Source of the DNA: Clostridiaceae bacterium
GTDB lineage: Bacteria > Bacillota > Clostridia > Lachnospirales > Lachnospiraceae
NCBI GenBank assembly: GCA_910574345.1
Contig: CAJSZV010000017.1
Span: 1 to 64,000, forward strand
Length of the DNA stretch: 64,000 nt
Reading direction: 5' to 3'
Part shown: positions 34,954-44,526 of the stretch, piece by piece
Layout of the letters: each line of letters starts with the position of its first letter
Numbering within the stretch: the stretch's first letter is position 1
Program-made: the position numbers and the translations under genes
The notes under the pieces: generated by a model
Databases searched by the model: none
The model's input: only the letters and a program-made list of their open reading frames with translations
Told to the model about the DNA's origin: nothing

Positions 34954-36144
34954 TCACGTAAGTTCCTCCAATATGGAAGTTCCGATGGTCCCCTCCGGCA
35001 TATCCACTTCGAAATTATCTGCAATAGTTGCTCCGATCACTGCAAAGGTGTCTCTCTCCGGCAGTTCTCCCCGGCCTTTCATGGACGGAGAATATGCCAG
35101 AAACGGCACTTTCTCCTTGGTATGATCCGTTCCCTTATAAGTGGGATCGTTGCCGTGATCCGCCGTGATAATCAGCAGATCCTCCTCCTTAAGCTTCCCA
35201 AGAAGAACTCCCAGTTTCTCATCAAACCGTTCCAGCTCCCGGCCGTAGCCTACAGGGTTCCTCCGATGGCCCCACAAAGCGTCAAAGTCCACCAGATTCA
35301 CATAGCACAATCCCGTGAAATCTTTGTCCGCAATCTCAATGGTCTGTTCCATGCCGTGGACACTGGTCTTAGACTTGTAACTCTCCGTGATTCCCTCGCC
35401 GTCAAAGATATCCCTGATCTTGCCTACGCTGATGACATCATAACCGGCAGCCTTTAAGGCATCCATGGCCGTCTTCCCGTAAGGCTTCAAGGCATAATCA
35501 TGGCGGTTGCTGGTTCGCTTAAACTCTCCTTTTTTCTTGCCTACATAGGGCCTGGCAATGACCCGCCCCACTTTCCACTCATCGCGCATGGTCAGTTCTC
35601 TGGCAATCTCACAGCAGCGGTATAATTCGTCAAGGCCAAAGGTCTCTTCGTTGCCGCAGATTTGGAGAACGGAATCCGCCGATGTGTATACGATCATATC
35701 CCCTGTAGCGATCTCGTGCTCTCCCAGTTCGTCCAGGATCTGTGTCCCGCTGGCGGACTTGTTGCCCACAATCTTGTGTCCGGTCCTTTTTGACAGCTCC
35801 TCCAGGAGTTCCTTGGGAAACCCCGTATCCGTAAAAGTCTGAAAGGGCTTGGTAATGTGAAGGCCCATCATCTCCCAGTGGCCGGTCATGGTATCCTTTC
35901 CCACGCTGGCTTCCAAAAGCCTGCCGTAGTAACCCAGAGGATTCTTTGTCCCCTCCACATGCTTTAAGGGATGAAGGTTGGCAATTCCCATTCTGGCAAG
36001 GTTGGGAATATGAAAATGATCCATATGGTCGTCTATGTGCCCCAAAGTATCCGTTCCCTCATCATCATACTCCGCCGCGTTGGGCATGGCGCCTATTCCC
36101 AGAGAATCAATGACAATGGTAAAGATTCGTTTATATTTTTTCAT
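34954..36144 (-). CDS. deoB: Phosphopentomutase
   Basis: A 396-residue enzyme of the alkaline-phosphatase fold that interconverts (deoxy)ribose-1- and 5-phosphate in nucleoside salvage. ATG 36144 ([21 protein letters not shown]) has AAGGAG upstream; the longer TTG start at 36201 is rejected. The metal-binding Asp and the phosphoacceptor Thr are in IVIDSLGIG and DEGTDTLGH; the second metal site is in [23 protein letters not shown] and [10 protein letters not shown]. Its length is standard. No other nucleoside-salvage gene lies beside it. Confidence 0.96.
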   Translation of the reverse strand: MKKYKRIFTIVIDSLGIGAMPNAAEYDDEGTDTLGHIDDHMDHFHIPNLARMGIANLHPLKHVEGTKNPLGYYGRLLEASVGKDTMTGHWEMMGLHITKPFQTFTDTGFPKELLEELSKRTGHKIVGNKSASGTQILDELGEHEIATGDMIVYTSADSVLQICGNEETFGLDELYRCCEIARELTMRDEWKVGRVIARPYVGKKKGEFKRTSNRHDYALKPYGKTAMDALKAAGYDVISVGKIRDIFDGEGITESYKSKTSVHGMEQTIEIADKDFTGLCYVNLVDFDALWGHRRNPVGYGRELERFDEKLGVLLGKLKEEDLLIITADHGNDPTYKGTDHTKEKVPFLAYSPSMKGRGELPERDTFAVIGATIADNFEVDMPEGTIGTSILEELT

Positions 36145-36210
36145 AGTCACACACTCCTTGTGCCCTCTATTATAAGTCCTTTTCCCGGATTTGTCGATCA
36201 ATTTTATCTT

Positions 36211-37599
36211 TTAGTTATTGCCCGTCAAATATTCATGGATTCCTCTGGCTCCGGCTCTTCCTGCTTCCATAGCAAGAATTACCGTGGCTGCTCCCGTCAC
36301 CGCATCTCCTCCGGCGTATACGGCTTCCTTACTGGTCTTACCTGTAGATTCCTCTGCCACAATACATTTTCTCCGATTGGTCTCTAATCCTTTTGTAGTG
36401 CTGGAGATGAGAGGATTGGGTGATGTTCCAAGGGACATGATCACCGTATCCACATCAATGGTGAATTCAGACCCTTCCACCGGCACCGGCCTTCTTCTTC
36501 CTGATGCATCCGGCTCTCCCAGTTCCATACGGATACAGGTCATCCCCTTCACCCATCCGTTCTCGTCTACAAGGATTTCCGTGGGGTTCGTCAGAAGATT
36601 GAAGATAATTCCCTCTTCCTTGGCGTGATGTACTTCCTCCACTCTCGCCGGAAGTTCCGCCTCGCTTCTTCGATATACGATATGTACCTCTGCCCCCAGC
36701 CGCAGGGCTGTCCTGGCTGCATCCATGGCCACATTGCCGCCGCCCACTACTGCCACCTTCCTGCCGGCGGCGATTGGAGTATCATAGTCGTCGCGGAAGG
36801 CCTTCATCAGATTGCTTCTGGTTAAGTACTCATTGGCGGAAAAGACTCCGTTGGCATTCTCGCCCGGAATTCCCATGAACATAGGAAGGCCCGCGCCGGA
36901 ACCGATAAACACCGCGTCAAATCCTTCTTCATCAAGGAGTTCATCAATGGTTATGGATTTGCCGATAATCACATTCGTCTCTATCTTCACACCTAATTTC
37001 TTCACATTCTCAATCTCCGGCTTCACCACACCCTCTTTAGGAAGACGGAATTCCGGAATTCCATACATCAGCACTCCTCCGGGCTCGTGAAGGGCCTCGA
37101 AGATAGTCACTTCATATCCAAGTTTTGCCAAATCCCCGGCACAGGTCAGTCCAGACGGCCCAGAACCAATAACCGCTGCTTTCTTGCCGTTGGTTGCCTT
37201 TGGAGCTGCAGGAACAAACCCGTTCTCCCTTGACCAGTCTGCCACGAAGCGCTCCAATTTGCCGATAGAGATAGGTTCTCCCTTGATGCCGCGGATACAT
37301 TTGCCCTCACACTGGCTCTCCTGGGGACACACACGCCCGCATACTGCCGGAAGAGCAGAGGACTGTGCAATCACCTTTGCCGCCTCCTCAAAGTTCCCGT
37401 CTTCCACTTCCTTTATAAATCCAGGAATGTTGATAGATACAGGACAGCCTGTCATACATTTGGCATTCTTACACTTGATACATCTGGAAGCTTCTTCCAT
37501 AGCTTCTTCCTTGTTATATCCTAAGCAGACCTCTTCGAAATTGGCCGCTCTCACCTTCGGGTCCTGTTCTCGGACCGGAACTTTCTTCAGTACATCCAT
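36211..37599 (-). CDS. nfnB: NfnB: large subunit of NADH-dependent ferredoxin:NADP+ oxidoreductase (GltA-like)
   Basis: A 462-residue flavoprotein of the glutamate-synthase small-subunit type. An N-terminal double 4Fe-4S domain has CIKCKNAKCMTGCPV and the second Cys set in CGRVCPQESQCEGKC. FAD binding is at AAVIGSGPSGLTCAGDL and NADPH binding at VAVVGGGNVAMDAARTA. There is no glutamate-synthase large subunit; instead the NfnA partner lies directly upstream, its stop overlapping this start (TAATG). That pairing identifies NfnAB, which by electron bifurcation couples NADPH, NADH and ferredoxin pools in anaerobes. Confidence 0.92.
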   Translation of the reverse strand: MDVLKKVPVREQDPKVRAANFEEVCLGYNKEEAMEEASRCIKCKNAKCMTGCPVSINIPGFIKEVEDGNFEEAAKVIAQSSALPAVCGRVCPQESQCEGKCIRGIKGEPISIGKLERFVADWSRENGFVPAAPKATNGKKAAVIGSGPSGLTCAGDLAKLGYEVTIFEALHEPGGVLMYGIPEFRLPKEGVVKPEIENVKKLGVKIETNVIIGKSITIDELLDEEGFDAVFIGSGAGLPMFMGIPGENANGVFSANEYLTRSNLMKAFRDDYDTPIAAGRKVAVVGGGNVAMDAARTALRLGAEVHIVYRRSEAELPARVEEVHHAKEEGIIFNLLTNPTEILVDENGWVKGMTCIRMELGEPDASGRRRPVPVEGSEFTIDVDTVIMSLGTSPNPLISSTTKGLETNRRKCIVAEESTGKTSKEAVYAGGDAVTGAATVILAMEAGRAGARGIHEYLTGNN

Positions 37600-38489
37600 T
37601 ATTCGTCACCTCCGCAATGTCCGCACCCGCCATGGTGGGTGTCTCCTTCTTTCAGTCTCAGCATGGCCCGGCCTTCCTCGGTTCGGTACATCTGCTGCCG
37701 TTTCATAGCCTCATCAAAGTTCACCAGATGGCCGTCAAACTCCGGCCCGTCCACACAGGCAAACTTCACCTGATCCCCCACAGTCAGGCGGCAGGCGCCG
37801 CACATGCCGGTTCCGTCCACCATAATGGGGTTCATGCTGACGACTGTGGGAATGTTCAGTTCTTTTGTCAAAAGACACACAAACTTCATCATGATCATAG
37901 GACCGATGGCCACACACACATCATAATGACGGCCCTGATTCTCAACCAGGTCTTTGACCACATCGGTTACCATGCCTTTGCGCACATAGGAACCGTCGTC
38001 CGTAGTAATATACAGATTCCCAGCCACAGCCCTCATCTCATCTTCCAGGATCAGCATGTCTTTTGTCTTGGCGCCCACAATCACGTCCGCATCAATTCCA
38101 TGATCTCTCAGCCACTTTACCTGGGGATACACGGGAGCCGTTCCCACGCCGCCTGCCACAAAAAGCATCTTCTTATTCTTAAGCACATCCAGATCTTCGT
38201 GGACAAACTCGGAGGCGCAGCCTAAAGGCCCTACGAAATCCTGAAATGCATCTCCCGCTTTTAAAGCCGCCATCTTCTGGGTGCTGGCCCCCACAATCTG
38301 AAATACAATGGTCACTATTCCCGTTTCCTGGTTATAGTCACAGATGGTTAAGGGAATCCTCTCCCCCGTCTCATCGGTCTTTACAATCACAAATTCTCCT
38401 GGTTCACAGGCCCTTGCCACTCTGGGAGCTTCCACATCCATCAGATAGATCTTGTCTGCCAGTTTTTCTGCCTTTACTATCCTGTACAT
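37599..38489 (-). CDS. nfnA: NfnA: FAD/2Fe-2S subunit of ferredoxin:NADP+ oxidoreductase
   Basis: A 296-residue protein of the dihydroorotate-dehydrogenase electron-transfer (PyrK) class. FAD-binding barrel first (PGEFVIVKTDETGERIPLTI), then the NAD domain with LFVAGGVGTAPVYPQVKWL, and a Cys set for the 2Fe-2S cluster in GMCGACRLTVGDQVKFACVDG (core CGACRLTVGD...FACVDGPEF). It binds NAD(H) and passes electrons to NfnB, encoded one base downstream. A TTGTCA/TATCAT promoter lies at 38524-38552. Confidence 0.92.
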   Translation of the reverse strand: MYRIVKAEKLADKIYLMDVEAPRVARACEPGEFVIVKTDETGERIPLTICDYNQETGIVTIVFQIVGASTQKMAALKAGDAFQDFVGPLGCASEFVHEDLDVLKNKKMLFVAGGVGTAPVYPQVKWLRDHGIDADVIVGAKTKDMLILEDEMRAVAGNLYITTDDGSYVRKGMVTDVVKDLVENQGRHYDVCVAIGPMIMMKFVCLLTKELNIPTVVSMNPIMVDGTGMCGACRLTVGDQVKFACVDGPEFDGHLVNFDEAMKRQQMYRTEEGRAMLRLKEGDTHHGGCGHCGGDE

Positions 38490-38523
38490 CTGATTCCTCC
38501 TCCAACCCTTTTGATTTTGTACT

Positions 38524-38552
38524 ATGATAACATTTTTTTCTTACGATGACAA
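38524..38552 (-). promoter_or_regulatory. nfnAB promoter
   Basis: Minus strand TTGTCA (38552-38547), 17-bp spacer, TATCAT (38529-38524) with an extended TG one base before the -10 box. Confidence 0.6.
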
Positions 38553-38590
38553 TAATTTCTCAAAAGAAACTTATTTTTCCAACATTTTCG

Positions 38591-38619
38591 TTGGTTATGG
38601 CGGGGAAATGTAGTAAAAT
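38591..38619 (+). promoter_or_regulatory. Promoter of the MoxR operon
   Basis: TTGGTT (38591-38596), 17-bp spacer, TAAAAT (38614-38619), 57 bp before the MoxR start. Confidence 0.5.
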
Positions 38620-38675
38620 AAAGGGGAGATTGTACGGAAAGAACGGAATATTGGAATGAAAGGATTGGGAAATAT

Positions 38676-39626
38676 ATGAATCGCTGTGAATTAATTGACC
38701 GCATTAAAAGTAATATCGGCAAAGTTATTGTCGGGAGGCAGGATACTGTGGATTTGATTTTGACTGCCCTTATAGCTGACGGCCATGTGCTTTTGGAGGA
38801 TGTGCCGGGGACGGGAAAGACCATGGCTGCCAAGGCAGTGGCCAGGAGCCTGGACTTAAGGTTTTCCAGGATTCAGTTTACTCCCGATCTTCTGCCTTCG
38901 GATGTAACGGGGCTTAATTATTTTAACCAGAAGGAAGGGGAGTTTGTCTTTCAGCGGGGGCCTGTGTTTACTCAGATTCTTTTGGCGGATGAGATCAACC
39001 GGGCCACTCCCAGAACCCAGTCCAGTCTCCTTGAGGCCATGGAAGAGAGGCAGGTGACTATTGATGGGGAGACTTACGGGCTGGAACAGCCTTTTTTTGT
39101 CATTGCCACCCAGAATCCTGTGGAGACGGCAGGGACCTATCCCTTGCCCGATGCACAGCTTGACCGATTTTTGATGCAGATTTCCATGGGATATCCTGAC
39201 AAGGAGGAAGAACTTAATATATTGGAACGGTTTGAGAAAAATAATCCTCTGGATGAGATTCAGCCTGTGTGCAGGATTGAGGATTTGATGCGCTTGAAGG
39301 AGGAGGCTCTTTCGGTGTTTGTTCATCCGGTGCTGAAAAGTTATCTGGTAGAGCTTGTCCAGGCTACCAGGAAAGATCATGAAATCGTAAACGGCGTCAG
39401 CCCCAGAGGGAGTCTTGCGCTGTTTCGGGCGGTCCGGGCCTATGCCCTGATCGGGGGACGGGATTATGTGGTGCCGGAAGATATAAAAGCTTTGGCTGTC
39501 CCTGTGCTGGCTCACCGGCTGACTACTGCCCACAGTTTCGGAGGACACACTTCCAACAGGGAAATACTTAATCGCCTTCTGTCTTTTGTTCCCCTTCCCA
39601 CGGAGGACTGGGGTGTACGCCTATGA
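38676..39626 (+). CDS. MoxR-family AAA+ ATPase
   Basis: A 316-residue AAA+ ATPase of the MoxR family, a chaperone-like group thought to mature or insert protein complexes. Walker A is EDVPGTGKTMAAKA, Walker B is ILLADEINRA, with sensor 1 in FVIATQNPVE and arginine-finger region GTYPLPDAQLDRF. The C-terminal AAA lid (GVSPRGSLALFRAVRAYAL) is conserved. The DUF58 gene overlaps by 4 bp. MoxR, DUF58 and a DUF4129/transglutaminase protein form a common bacterial set; here all but the transglutaminase are found. Confidence 0.92.
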   Translation: MNRCELIDRIKSNIGKVIVGRQDTVDLILTALIADGHVLLEDVPGTGKTMAAKAVARSLDLRFSRIQFTPDLLPSDVTGLNYFNQKEGEFVFQRGPVFTQILLADEINRATPRTQSSLLEAMEERQVTIDGETYGLEQPFFVIATQNPVETAGTYPLPDAQLDRFLMQISMGYPDKEEELNILERFEKNNPLDEIQPVCRIEDLMRLKEEALSVFVHPVLKSYLVELVQATRKDHEIVNGVSPRGSLALFRAVRAYALIGGRDYVVPEDIKALAVPVLAHRLTTAHSFGGHTSNREILNRLLSFVPLPTEDWGVRL

Positions 39627-40765
39627 AACTCTTTGTAATTGCTGCCGGGGCTGTGATTCTCTGGATTCTTCAGGGCTGCCTTTACCACTGTTTCTGGGCC
39701 CGGGGCCTTAAGGCTTCTGTTTCCTTTGACCGGGCTTTTGCCGTGGAAGGGGAACATGCTGTCTTAAAGGAGACCATTACCAATGCCAAGGCCCTTCCTC
39801 TTCCCATTCTCCATGTAAAATTTCAGATGGGACGCCATCTGGTCTTTGTGGATTCCGGAAACTCTGCCGTTACGGATCAAAATTACCGCAGCGATATTTT
39901 TTCCTGCATGCCCTGGCAGGAGATACGCCGCAGGCTGGAATTGTGCTGCAAAAAACGGGGGTATTACACCATTTCTCAGATACAGCTGGTCAGCTATGAC
40001 CTTTTCTTTTCCGGCCATTTCGTGTCTTCTCTGCCTGGGGAGGCCAGTCTCTATGTGTATCCTAAGGCTGTGGCCTTTGAACGTCTTGCCATTCCCTTTC
40101 GCAATCTTTCAGGGCAGATTCTTGCCAGGCAGGCTCTCATTTTAGACCCTTTCGAGACCCAGTCCATACGGCCCTATGAATCCTATGACCCATACCGCAG
40201 CGTCAACTGGAAGGCCACGGCCCGCACAGGCAGTCTGAAAGTGAATGTCTATACGCCCACCTCTTCCTGGAAGGTGTGTTTTTTACTGGATGTGGATTCT
40301 GACCGTATCTGGAAAGATGAAGACTTGACAGAGGAGGCTATCCGGCTCTGCGGCTCTTACAGTCAGACGCTCATAAAGGAGGGGATCCCTGTGTCCATAC
40401 ATACCAACGGCCCCGACTGCATTACGGGTAAATGCGGGTATCTGGAATACGGCGCGGGAACGGAACACGGACGGTCCATTATGGAACTCCTTGCCCGGAT
40501 TCAGGTGGGAGACGCCTCTCATCCGGCTATGGAACAGATTCTAAAAGAGCAGGCCGACGCTCTTTTGGCAGGCAGCGGCAGTATGATCTATATTCTCCTT
40601 TCCCCTGTAAGGCGCCCTTCCATGAGCCGGGCTTTCGCTTCACTGTGCCGGCAAAGCCCTGGTTCCCAGTGGATTCTGCCCGTCAGACCGAAAGAAGATA
40701 TTCAGCTGGAACAAAACAGCAGCTTTTCTGTTTTTCCCTGGGAGGTGCCTTATGACCATTCGTAA
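39623..40765 (+). CDS. DUF58 domain protein
   Basis: A 380-residue protein beginning with an N-terminal membrane helix or pair (LFVIAAGAVILWILQGCLY), followed by a beta-rich region and the DUF58 core with SVNWKATARTG and a von Willebrand A-like fold beginning VCFLLDVDSD. DUF58 proteins are nearly always partners of MoxR ATPases and are proposed to be the target or adaptor of the ATPase. Its start overlaps MoxR (ATGA) and its stop overlaps the next gene by 14 bp. Confidence 0.85.
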   Translation: MKLFVIAAGAVILWILQGCLYHCFWARGLKASVSFDRAFAVEGEHAVLKETITNAKALPLPILHVKFQMGRHLVFVDSGNSAVTDQNYRSDIFSCMPWQEIRRRLELCCKKRGYYTISQIQLVSYDLFFSGHFVSSLPGEASLYVYPKAVAFERLAIPFRNLSGQILARQALILDPFETQSIRPYESYDPYRSVNWKATARTGSLKVNVYTPTSSWKVCFLLDVDSDRIWKDEDLTEEAIRLCGSYSQTLIKEGIPVSIHTNGPDCITGKCGYLEYGAGTEHGRSIMELLARIQVGDASHPAMEQILKEQADALLAGSGSMIYILLSPVRRPSMSRAFASLCRQSPGSQWILPVRPKEDIQLEQNSSFSVFPWEVPYDHS

Positions 40766-41687
40766 ATTATTGAACTATTGGCTCAAAGAAAAACGTACCG
40801 GCTTCTATCTGTTTTTCGCCTTTGTCTTTGCCACAGCTTACCTGGCCGGGGCTCTTTTGGAGTCTTACGTCCGGGGCAGGGTTCCCGTCATGTTAAGAAG
40901 GGGAGGATTCTTAGGTTTCCTGGTACTTTTGCTGGTGTTCTTCATCCATCTGAATCTTCACTCCTGTCACTGGTTTCTGGAGCATTTTAAGGATACGGAC
41001 CGTCTGCCCAAGGCTCAGATCGCCCATGTCAATTCCTTTTGCATGACCCTGTTTTTAAGTTTCTCCCTTGTGGTGCTCCCCGCCTCAGCTTACGCCCTGG
41101 AACCTGTCTGGCTGGCCTTGCGGCAATGGCTTGCTAGGCGGATTCACCCGGAGAATGTGGTTTATCCGGATCCGGAGTTTGAGCCGGAACCCATGAACAC
41201 CCCTGACCTGACAGACCTGTTTGGAGAGCCGAGGCCTGCGCCTGCCTGGATGGAAACATTGGACCAGGTCTTTAAAGTACTGGGGACGGTTCTTATTATT
41301 ATCTTTTTTATCCTGGCGGTTCGGGAACTTATACACAGAGTCTGGGCCTGGATTACCAGGCCCAGACAGTTTGATGATGATGAGAAAATATACTTAAGGC
41401 CGGCCTGGGTTCTCTCAGACAAAAGACGCTCCCAGAGCCCTGGCCCTTTCTTCCCGGGTCCCCTCTCCTACAGCCAGCGTGTGCGCAGACGGTACAGAAA
41501 AGAGGTTATGACACAGTCAAAAAAGAACAAAATATCTCTGTCACCCGGTTTTTCTCCTACAGAGCTGGAAAGGGCTGTAGGGCTAAATCACCGTCTCCTT
41601 CACCGGCTGTATGAAAAGGCCCGGTATGGGAAAGAGGGGTGCACGAAAGATGAGTGGGAGAAACTTACTGGCAGCAAGTCCCATTAA
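40752..41687 (+). CDS. Membrane protein with C-terminal DUF4129-like domain
   Basis: A 311-residue protein with four probable helices (about 18-40, 47-68, 95-118, 175-195), a Pro/Glu-rich loop between helices, and a cytosolic C-terminus of the DUF4129 type (RRRYRKEVMTQSKKNK, then SPTELERAVGLNHRLLHRLYEKARYG). DUF4129 segments normally end the transglutaminase-like partner of MoxR/DUF58; here no transglutaminase core with Cys-His-Asp is present, so this is a reduced form or the enzyme is elsewhere. It faces the Opp gene cluster with 26 bp between stops and no terminator. Confidence 0.7.
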   Translation: MTIRKLLNYWLKEKRTGFYLFFAFVFATAYLAGALLESYVRGRVPVMLRRGGFLGFLVLLLVFFIHLNLHSCHWFLEHFKDTDRLPKAQIAHVNSFCMTLFLSFSLVVLPASAYALEPVWLALRQWLARRIHPENVVYPDPEFEPEPMNTPDLTDLFGEPRPAPAWMETLDQVFKVLGTVLIIIFFILAVRELIHRVWAWITRPRQFDDDEKIYLRPAWVLSDKRRSQSPGPFFPGPLSYSQRVRRRYRKEVMTQSKKNKISLSPGFSPTELERAVGLNHRLLHRLYEKARYGKEGCTKDEWEKLTGSKSH

Positions 41688-41713
41688 AAGCCTATTCTCA
41701 TAAGCAGGCCGCC

Positions 41714-42667
41714 TTACTTACAGCACTCGTGGCACGCAACAAAATGATCTGGTGCAATCTCTGTTAAAACCTGAGGCTCTTTACATTTATCCGATGCGTA
41801 GGGGCAGCGGGGAGCGAAACGGCATCCCGGTTCCGGGTTAATAGGGTTGGAAACCTCGCCTTTAAGCACATGGCGCTGCCGGTTTCTCCGGCTCAGATCC
41901 GTGGTGGGAATGGCTGACAGGAGAGCTTTCGTATAGGGATGGGCCTGATGTTCAAATATTTCCTTTTTCGGCGCATATTCCACCACCTGTCCCATATACA
42001 TCACCATAATATCGTTGCTGATATGGCGGACCACACACAGGTCATGGGTGATAAACATATAGGACAGGTTATTTCTCTCCTGCATATCCATCAAAAGGTT
42101 TAAAATCTGAGCCTGTATGGACACATCTAGAGCAGAAACAGGTTCATCGCACACAACAAACTGAGGATCCAGTACCAGTGCGCGGGCCAGGCCCACTCTT
42201 TGACGGCGGCCCCCGTCCATCTCGTGAGGATATATATTATTGTAGCGCTCCGGCAGGCCGCACAGTTCCATTGTCTCACGAACCTTCTGTGCCATTGCCG
42301 TCCTTCCGGTCACGGTTTTGCATACCTTAAGCGGTTCTGCAATCAGCTCGTTTACGGACATTCTGGGATTTAAAGAGGAATAGGGATCCTGAAATACCAT
42401 CTGCATATTGGTCTGAATCTTTCTAAAGTCCCCTTTTTTCATATGCAGTATGCTTTTTCCGCCAAACAGCACGTCTCCGTCCGTAGGTTCGTGAAGCCTC
42501 AGAATGGCCCTGCCCAATGTGGACTTGCCGCAGCCGGACTCTCCCACAACTCCCAGGGTCTCCCCCTTTTTAATCTTCAGGCTAACATCGTCGACTGCAT
42601 GGACAAAACCCAGTTTGTGGGGAAAATACTTTTTTAAATTTTTGGTTTCTACTAAAACGCCGCTCAT
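41714..42667 (-). CDS. Peptide-type ABC importer ATPase, OppF/DppF
   Basis: A 317-residue ATPase. Walker A is [14 protein letters not shown], the Q-loop is [14 protein letters not shown], Walker B is [14 protein letters not shown] and the C-terminal OppF/DppF extension has [16 protein letters not shown] (a Cys-rich cluster site known in Dpp/Opp ATPases). The signature motif is degenerate (MDGGRRQR instead of SGGQRQR). It overlaps OppD by 4 bp and is the last of five transporter genes and of the 15-gene operon. Confidence 0.9.
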   Translation of the reverse strand: MSGVLVETKNLKKYFPHKLGFVHAVDDVSLKIKKGETLGVVGESGCGKSTLGRAILRLHEPTDGDVLFGGKSILHMKKGDFRKIQTNMQMVFQDPYSSLNPRMSVNELIAEPLKVCKTVTGRTAMAQKVRETMELCGLPERYNNIYPHEMDGGRRQRVGLARALVLDPQFVVCDEPVSALDVSIQAQILNLLMDMQERNNLSYMFITHDLCVVRHISNDIMVMYMGQVVEYAPKKEIFEHQAHPYTKALLSAIPTTDLSRRNRQRHVLKGEVSNPINPEPGCRFAPRCPYASDKCKEPQVLTEIAPDHFVACHECCK

Positions 42668-43647
42668 GTCTCCCCACTCCTTTCATCCGCATACCAGCAC
42701 TTGATAAAGTGGCCCTTGTCCACTTCCTGAAGTTCAGGTTCTGTCTCTTTGCATTTTTCCCGGCATCTGACACACCGGTCTGCAAACTTACACCCCTTGG
42801 GCAGATTGCTGGCATCCGCCATGTAACCCGGAATGGGGGTAAGCCGCTTCGCCTCCGATGTGAGATCGGGAATGCAGTTAAACAAACCGTCTGTGTAAGG
42901 ATGGTTCTTAACCCGGCTAAAGACCTGTTCTATGGAACCCCTCTCGATTACACTTCCCGCATATACCACAGCCACGTTATCGCAGAATTCGGCGACAATG
43001 CCCAAATCATGGGTCACCAAGACCATAGAAGAATTAAAGGACTCTTTCAGCGCTTTCATCAATTCCAGAATCTGAGCCTGTATGGTTACGTCAAGAGCGG
43101 TAGTGGGCTCATCCGCCAAAAGAAGCTTAGGCTCCGACACCAGGGCCATGGCTATGACAATACGCTGTTTCATCCCGCCTGAAAACTGGTGAGGATACTG
43201 ATCTTTTCGTTCCGGCAGAATCCCGACCAATTTCATAATATCGTCCACCCGCGTGTCTCTTTTTTTCGGCGGCATATCAGGATAGTGCAGATCCAGTACC
43301 TCCCGTATCTGTTCTCCCACTGTCATAATCGGATTTAAGCTGGTCATGGGATCCTGAAAAATCATGGAAATCTCAGCCCCTCTAAGCTGGCGCATCTGGT
43401 TCTTTGAGGCCTTCATAATGTCAATATCATTATATTTAATGGAACCGCTGACTACTTCGCCGATATCTTCCGGAAGCAGCCTAAGAGTGCTGAGACACAT
43501 GGTTGTCTTTCCGGCGCCTGTTTCTCCAACCAGACCCAGAGTCTCCCCTTTGTATACATCCAGGGTAAATCCGTTCAGGGCATGTACTACTGCCTCATCC
43601 GTTTTATAATTCACATATAAATTCTTAATTTCCAGCAGTTTTTCCAT
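42664..43647 (-). CDS. Peptide-type ABC importer ATPase, OppD/DppD
   Basis: A 327-residue ATPase paired with OppF. Walker [16 protein letters not shown]-loop [14 protein letters not shown], signature FSGGMKQR, Walker [15 protein letters not shown] and switch [11 protein letters not shown] are all normal, in contrast to the partner's degenerate signature. The Cys-rich tail ([18 protein letters not shown]) typical of DppD is present. It lies 9 bp after the second permease gene. Confidence 0.92.
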   Translation of the reverse strand: MEKLLEIKNLYVNYKTDEAVVHALNGFTLDVYKGETLGLVGETGAGKTTMCLSTLRLLPEDIGEVVSGSIKYNDIDIMKASKNQMRQLRGAEISMIFQDPMTSLNPIMTVGEQIREVLDLHYPDMPPKKRDTRVDDIMKLVGILPERKDQYPHQFSGGMKQRIVIAMALVSEPKLLLADEPTTALDVTIQAQILELMKALKESFNSSMVLVTHDLGIVAEFCDNVAVVYAGSVIERGSIEQVFSRVKNHPYTDGLFNCIPDLTSEAKRLTPIPGYMADASNLPKGCKFADRCVRCREKCKETEPELQEVDKGHFIKCWYADERSGET

Positions 43648-43656
43648 TCAATCACC

Positions 43657-44505
43657 TCAGTTCTTCTGTTTCGGGTCCAGGGCGTCGCGCAGGCCGTCGC
43701 CTATAAAGTTAAGGCTCAGCACAGCAATCATAATACACAGACCCGGAATAATGCCCAAGAATGGATAGTACATCAGGCTGGCCTGGTTCTCGGAAATAAT
43801 GGTCCCCCATTCAGGAGTCGGAGGAGCAATTCCGATTCCCAGAAAACCAAGGCTTGCAATGGAAAGAATTGTTCCGCCCAAGCCGCTCATCACGCTGATT
43901 ACCAAAGGGCCCAGTACATTGGGAATAATATGTTTCAGCAAAATTCTTGTATTTCCCGTTCCGCAGCATTTTGCCGCCTCAATGAACTCCTGACCCCTGA
44001 GAGTCATAACCGCCGCCCGGACAGTCCTGGCCTGGCGCGGAATCTGGGCCACGCTGAGGGCAATGAGCATCTTCACCAGTCCCTGTCCCAAGGCTGCCAC
44101 AATGGTCATTGACAAAAGGACTCCCGGAACCGACATAAGAATATCACAAAACCGCATAATCACCGTGTCAACTACCCCGCCGAAATATCCGGCGGTTCCG
44201 CCCATAGCCACGCCTACCACAAAGGCAATGCCTATGGTGATGAGGCCGGAAAACAGGGATATCCGGCCGCCATAGATAATTCTGGCGAAAAGATCGCGGC
44301 CAAACTGGTCCGTGCCAAATATATGGCCTCCTCCCGGCGCCTGATAGGCATTGATAATGCTTTGGGTCGTAACCTTACTGTAATCCAGCCAGAGGGGAGC
44401 GGATAAGCATACTGTCATAAGCAAAACCATAACGATCAGCCCCAGCATGGCCAGCTTATTTTTGCGAAACCGGATCCATACTAATTCCATTTGACCTTTT
44501 TTCAT
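43657..44505 (-). CDS. Peptide-type ABC importer permease, OppC/DppC
   Basis: A 282-residue permease with six helices. The GHIFGTDQFGRDLFARIIYGGRISL region (core FGTDQFGRDLFARI) and the EAA loop EFIEAAKCCGTGNTRILLKHI are DppC landmarks; the N-terminal OppC_N segment is present. With OppB it forms the channel. It lies 21 bp after OppB and 9 bp before OppD. Confidence 0.93.
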   Translation of the reverse strand: MKKGQMELVWIRFRKNKLAMLGLIVMVLLMTVCLSAPLWLDYSKVTTQSIINAYQAPGGGHIFGTDQFGRDLFARIIYGGRISLFSGLITIGIAFVVGVAMGGTAGYFGGVVDTVIMRFCDILMSVPGVLLSMTIVAALGQGLVKMLIALSVAQIPRQARTVRAAVMTLRGQEFIEAAKCCGTGNTRILLKHIIPNVLGPLVISVMSGLGGTILSIASLGFLGIGIAPPTPEWGTIISENQASLMYYPFLGIIPGLCIMIAVLSLNFIGDGLRDALDPKQKN

Positions 44506-44526
44506 TTTTTCACATCCTTTCCCATC

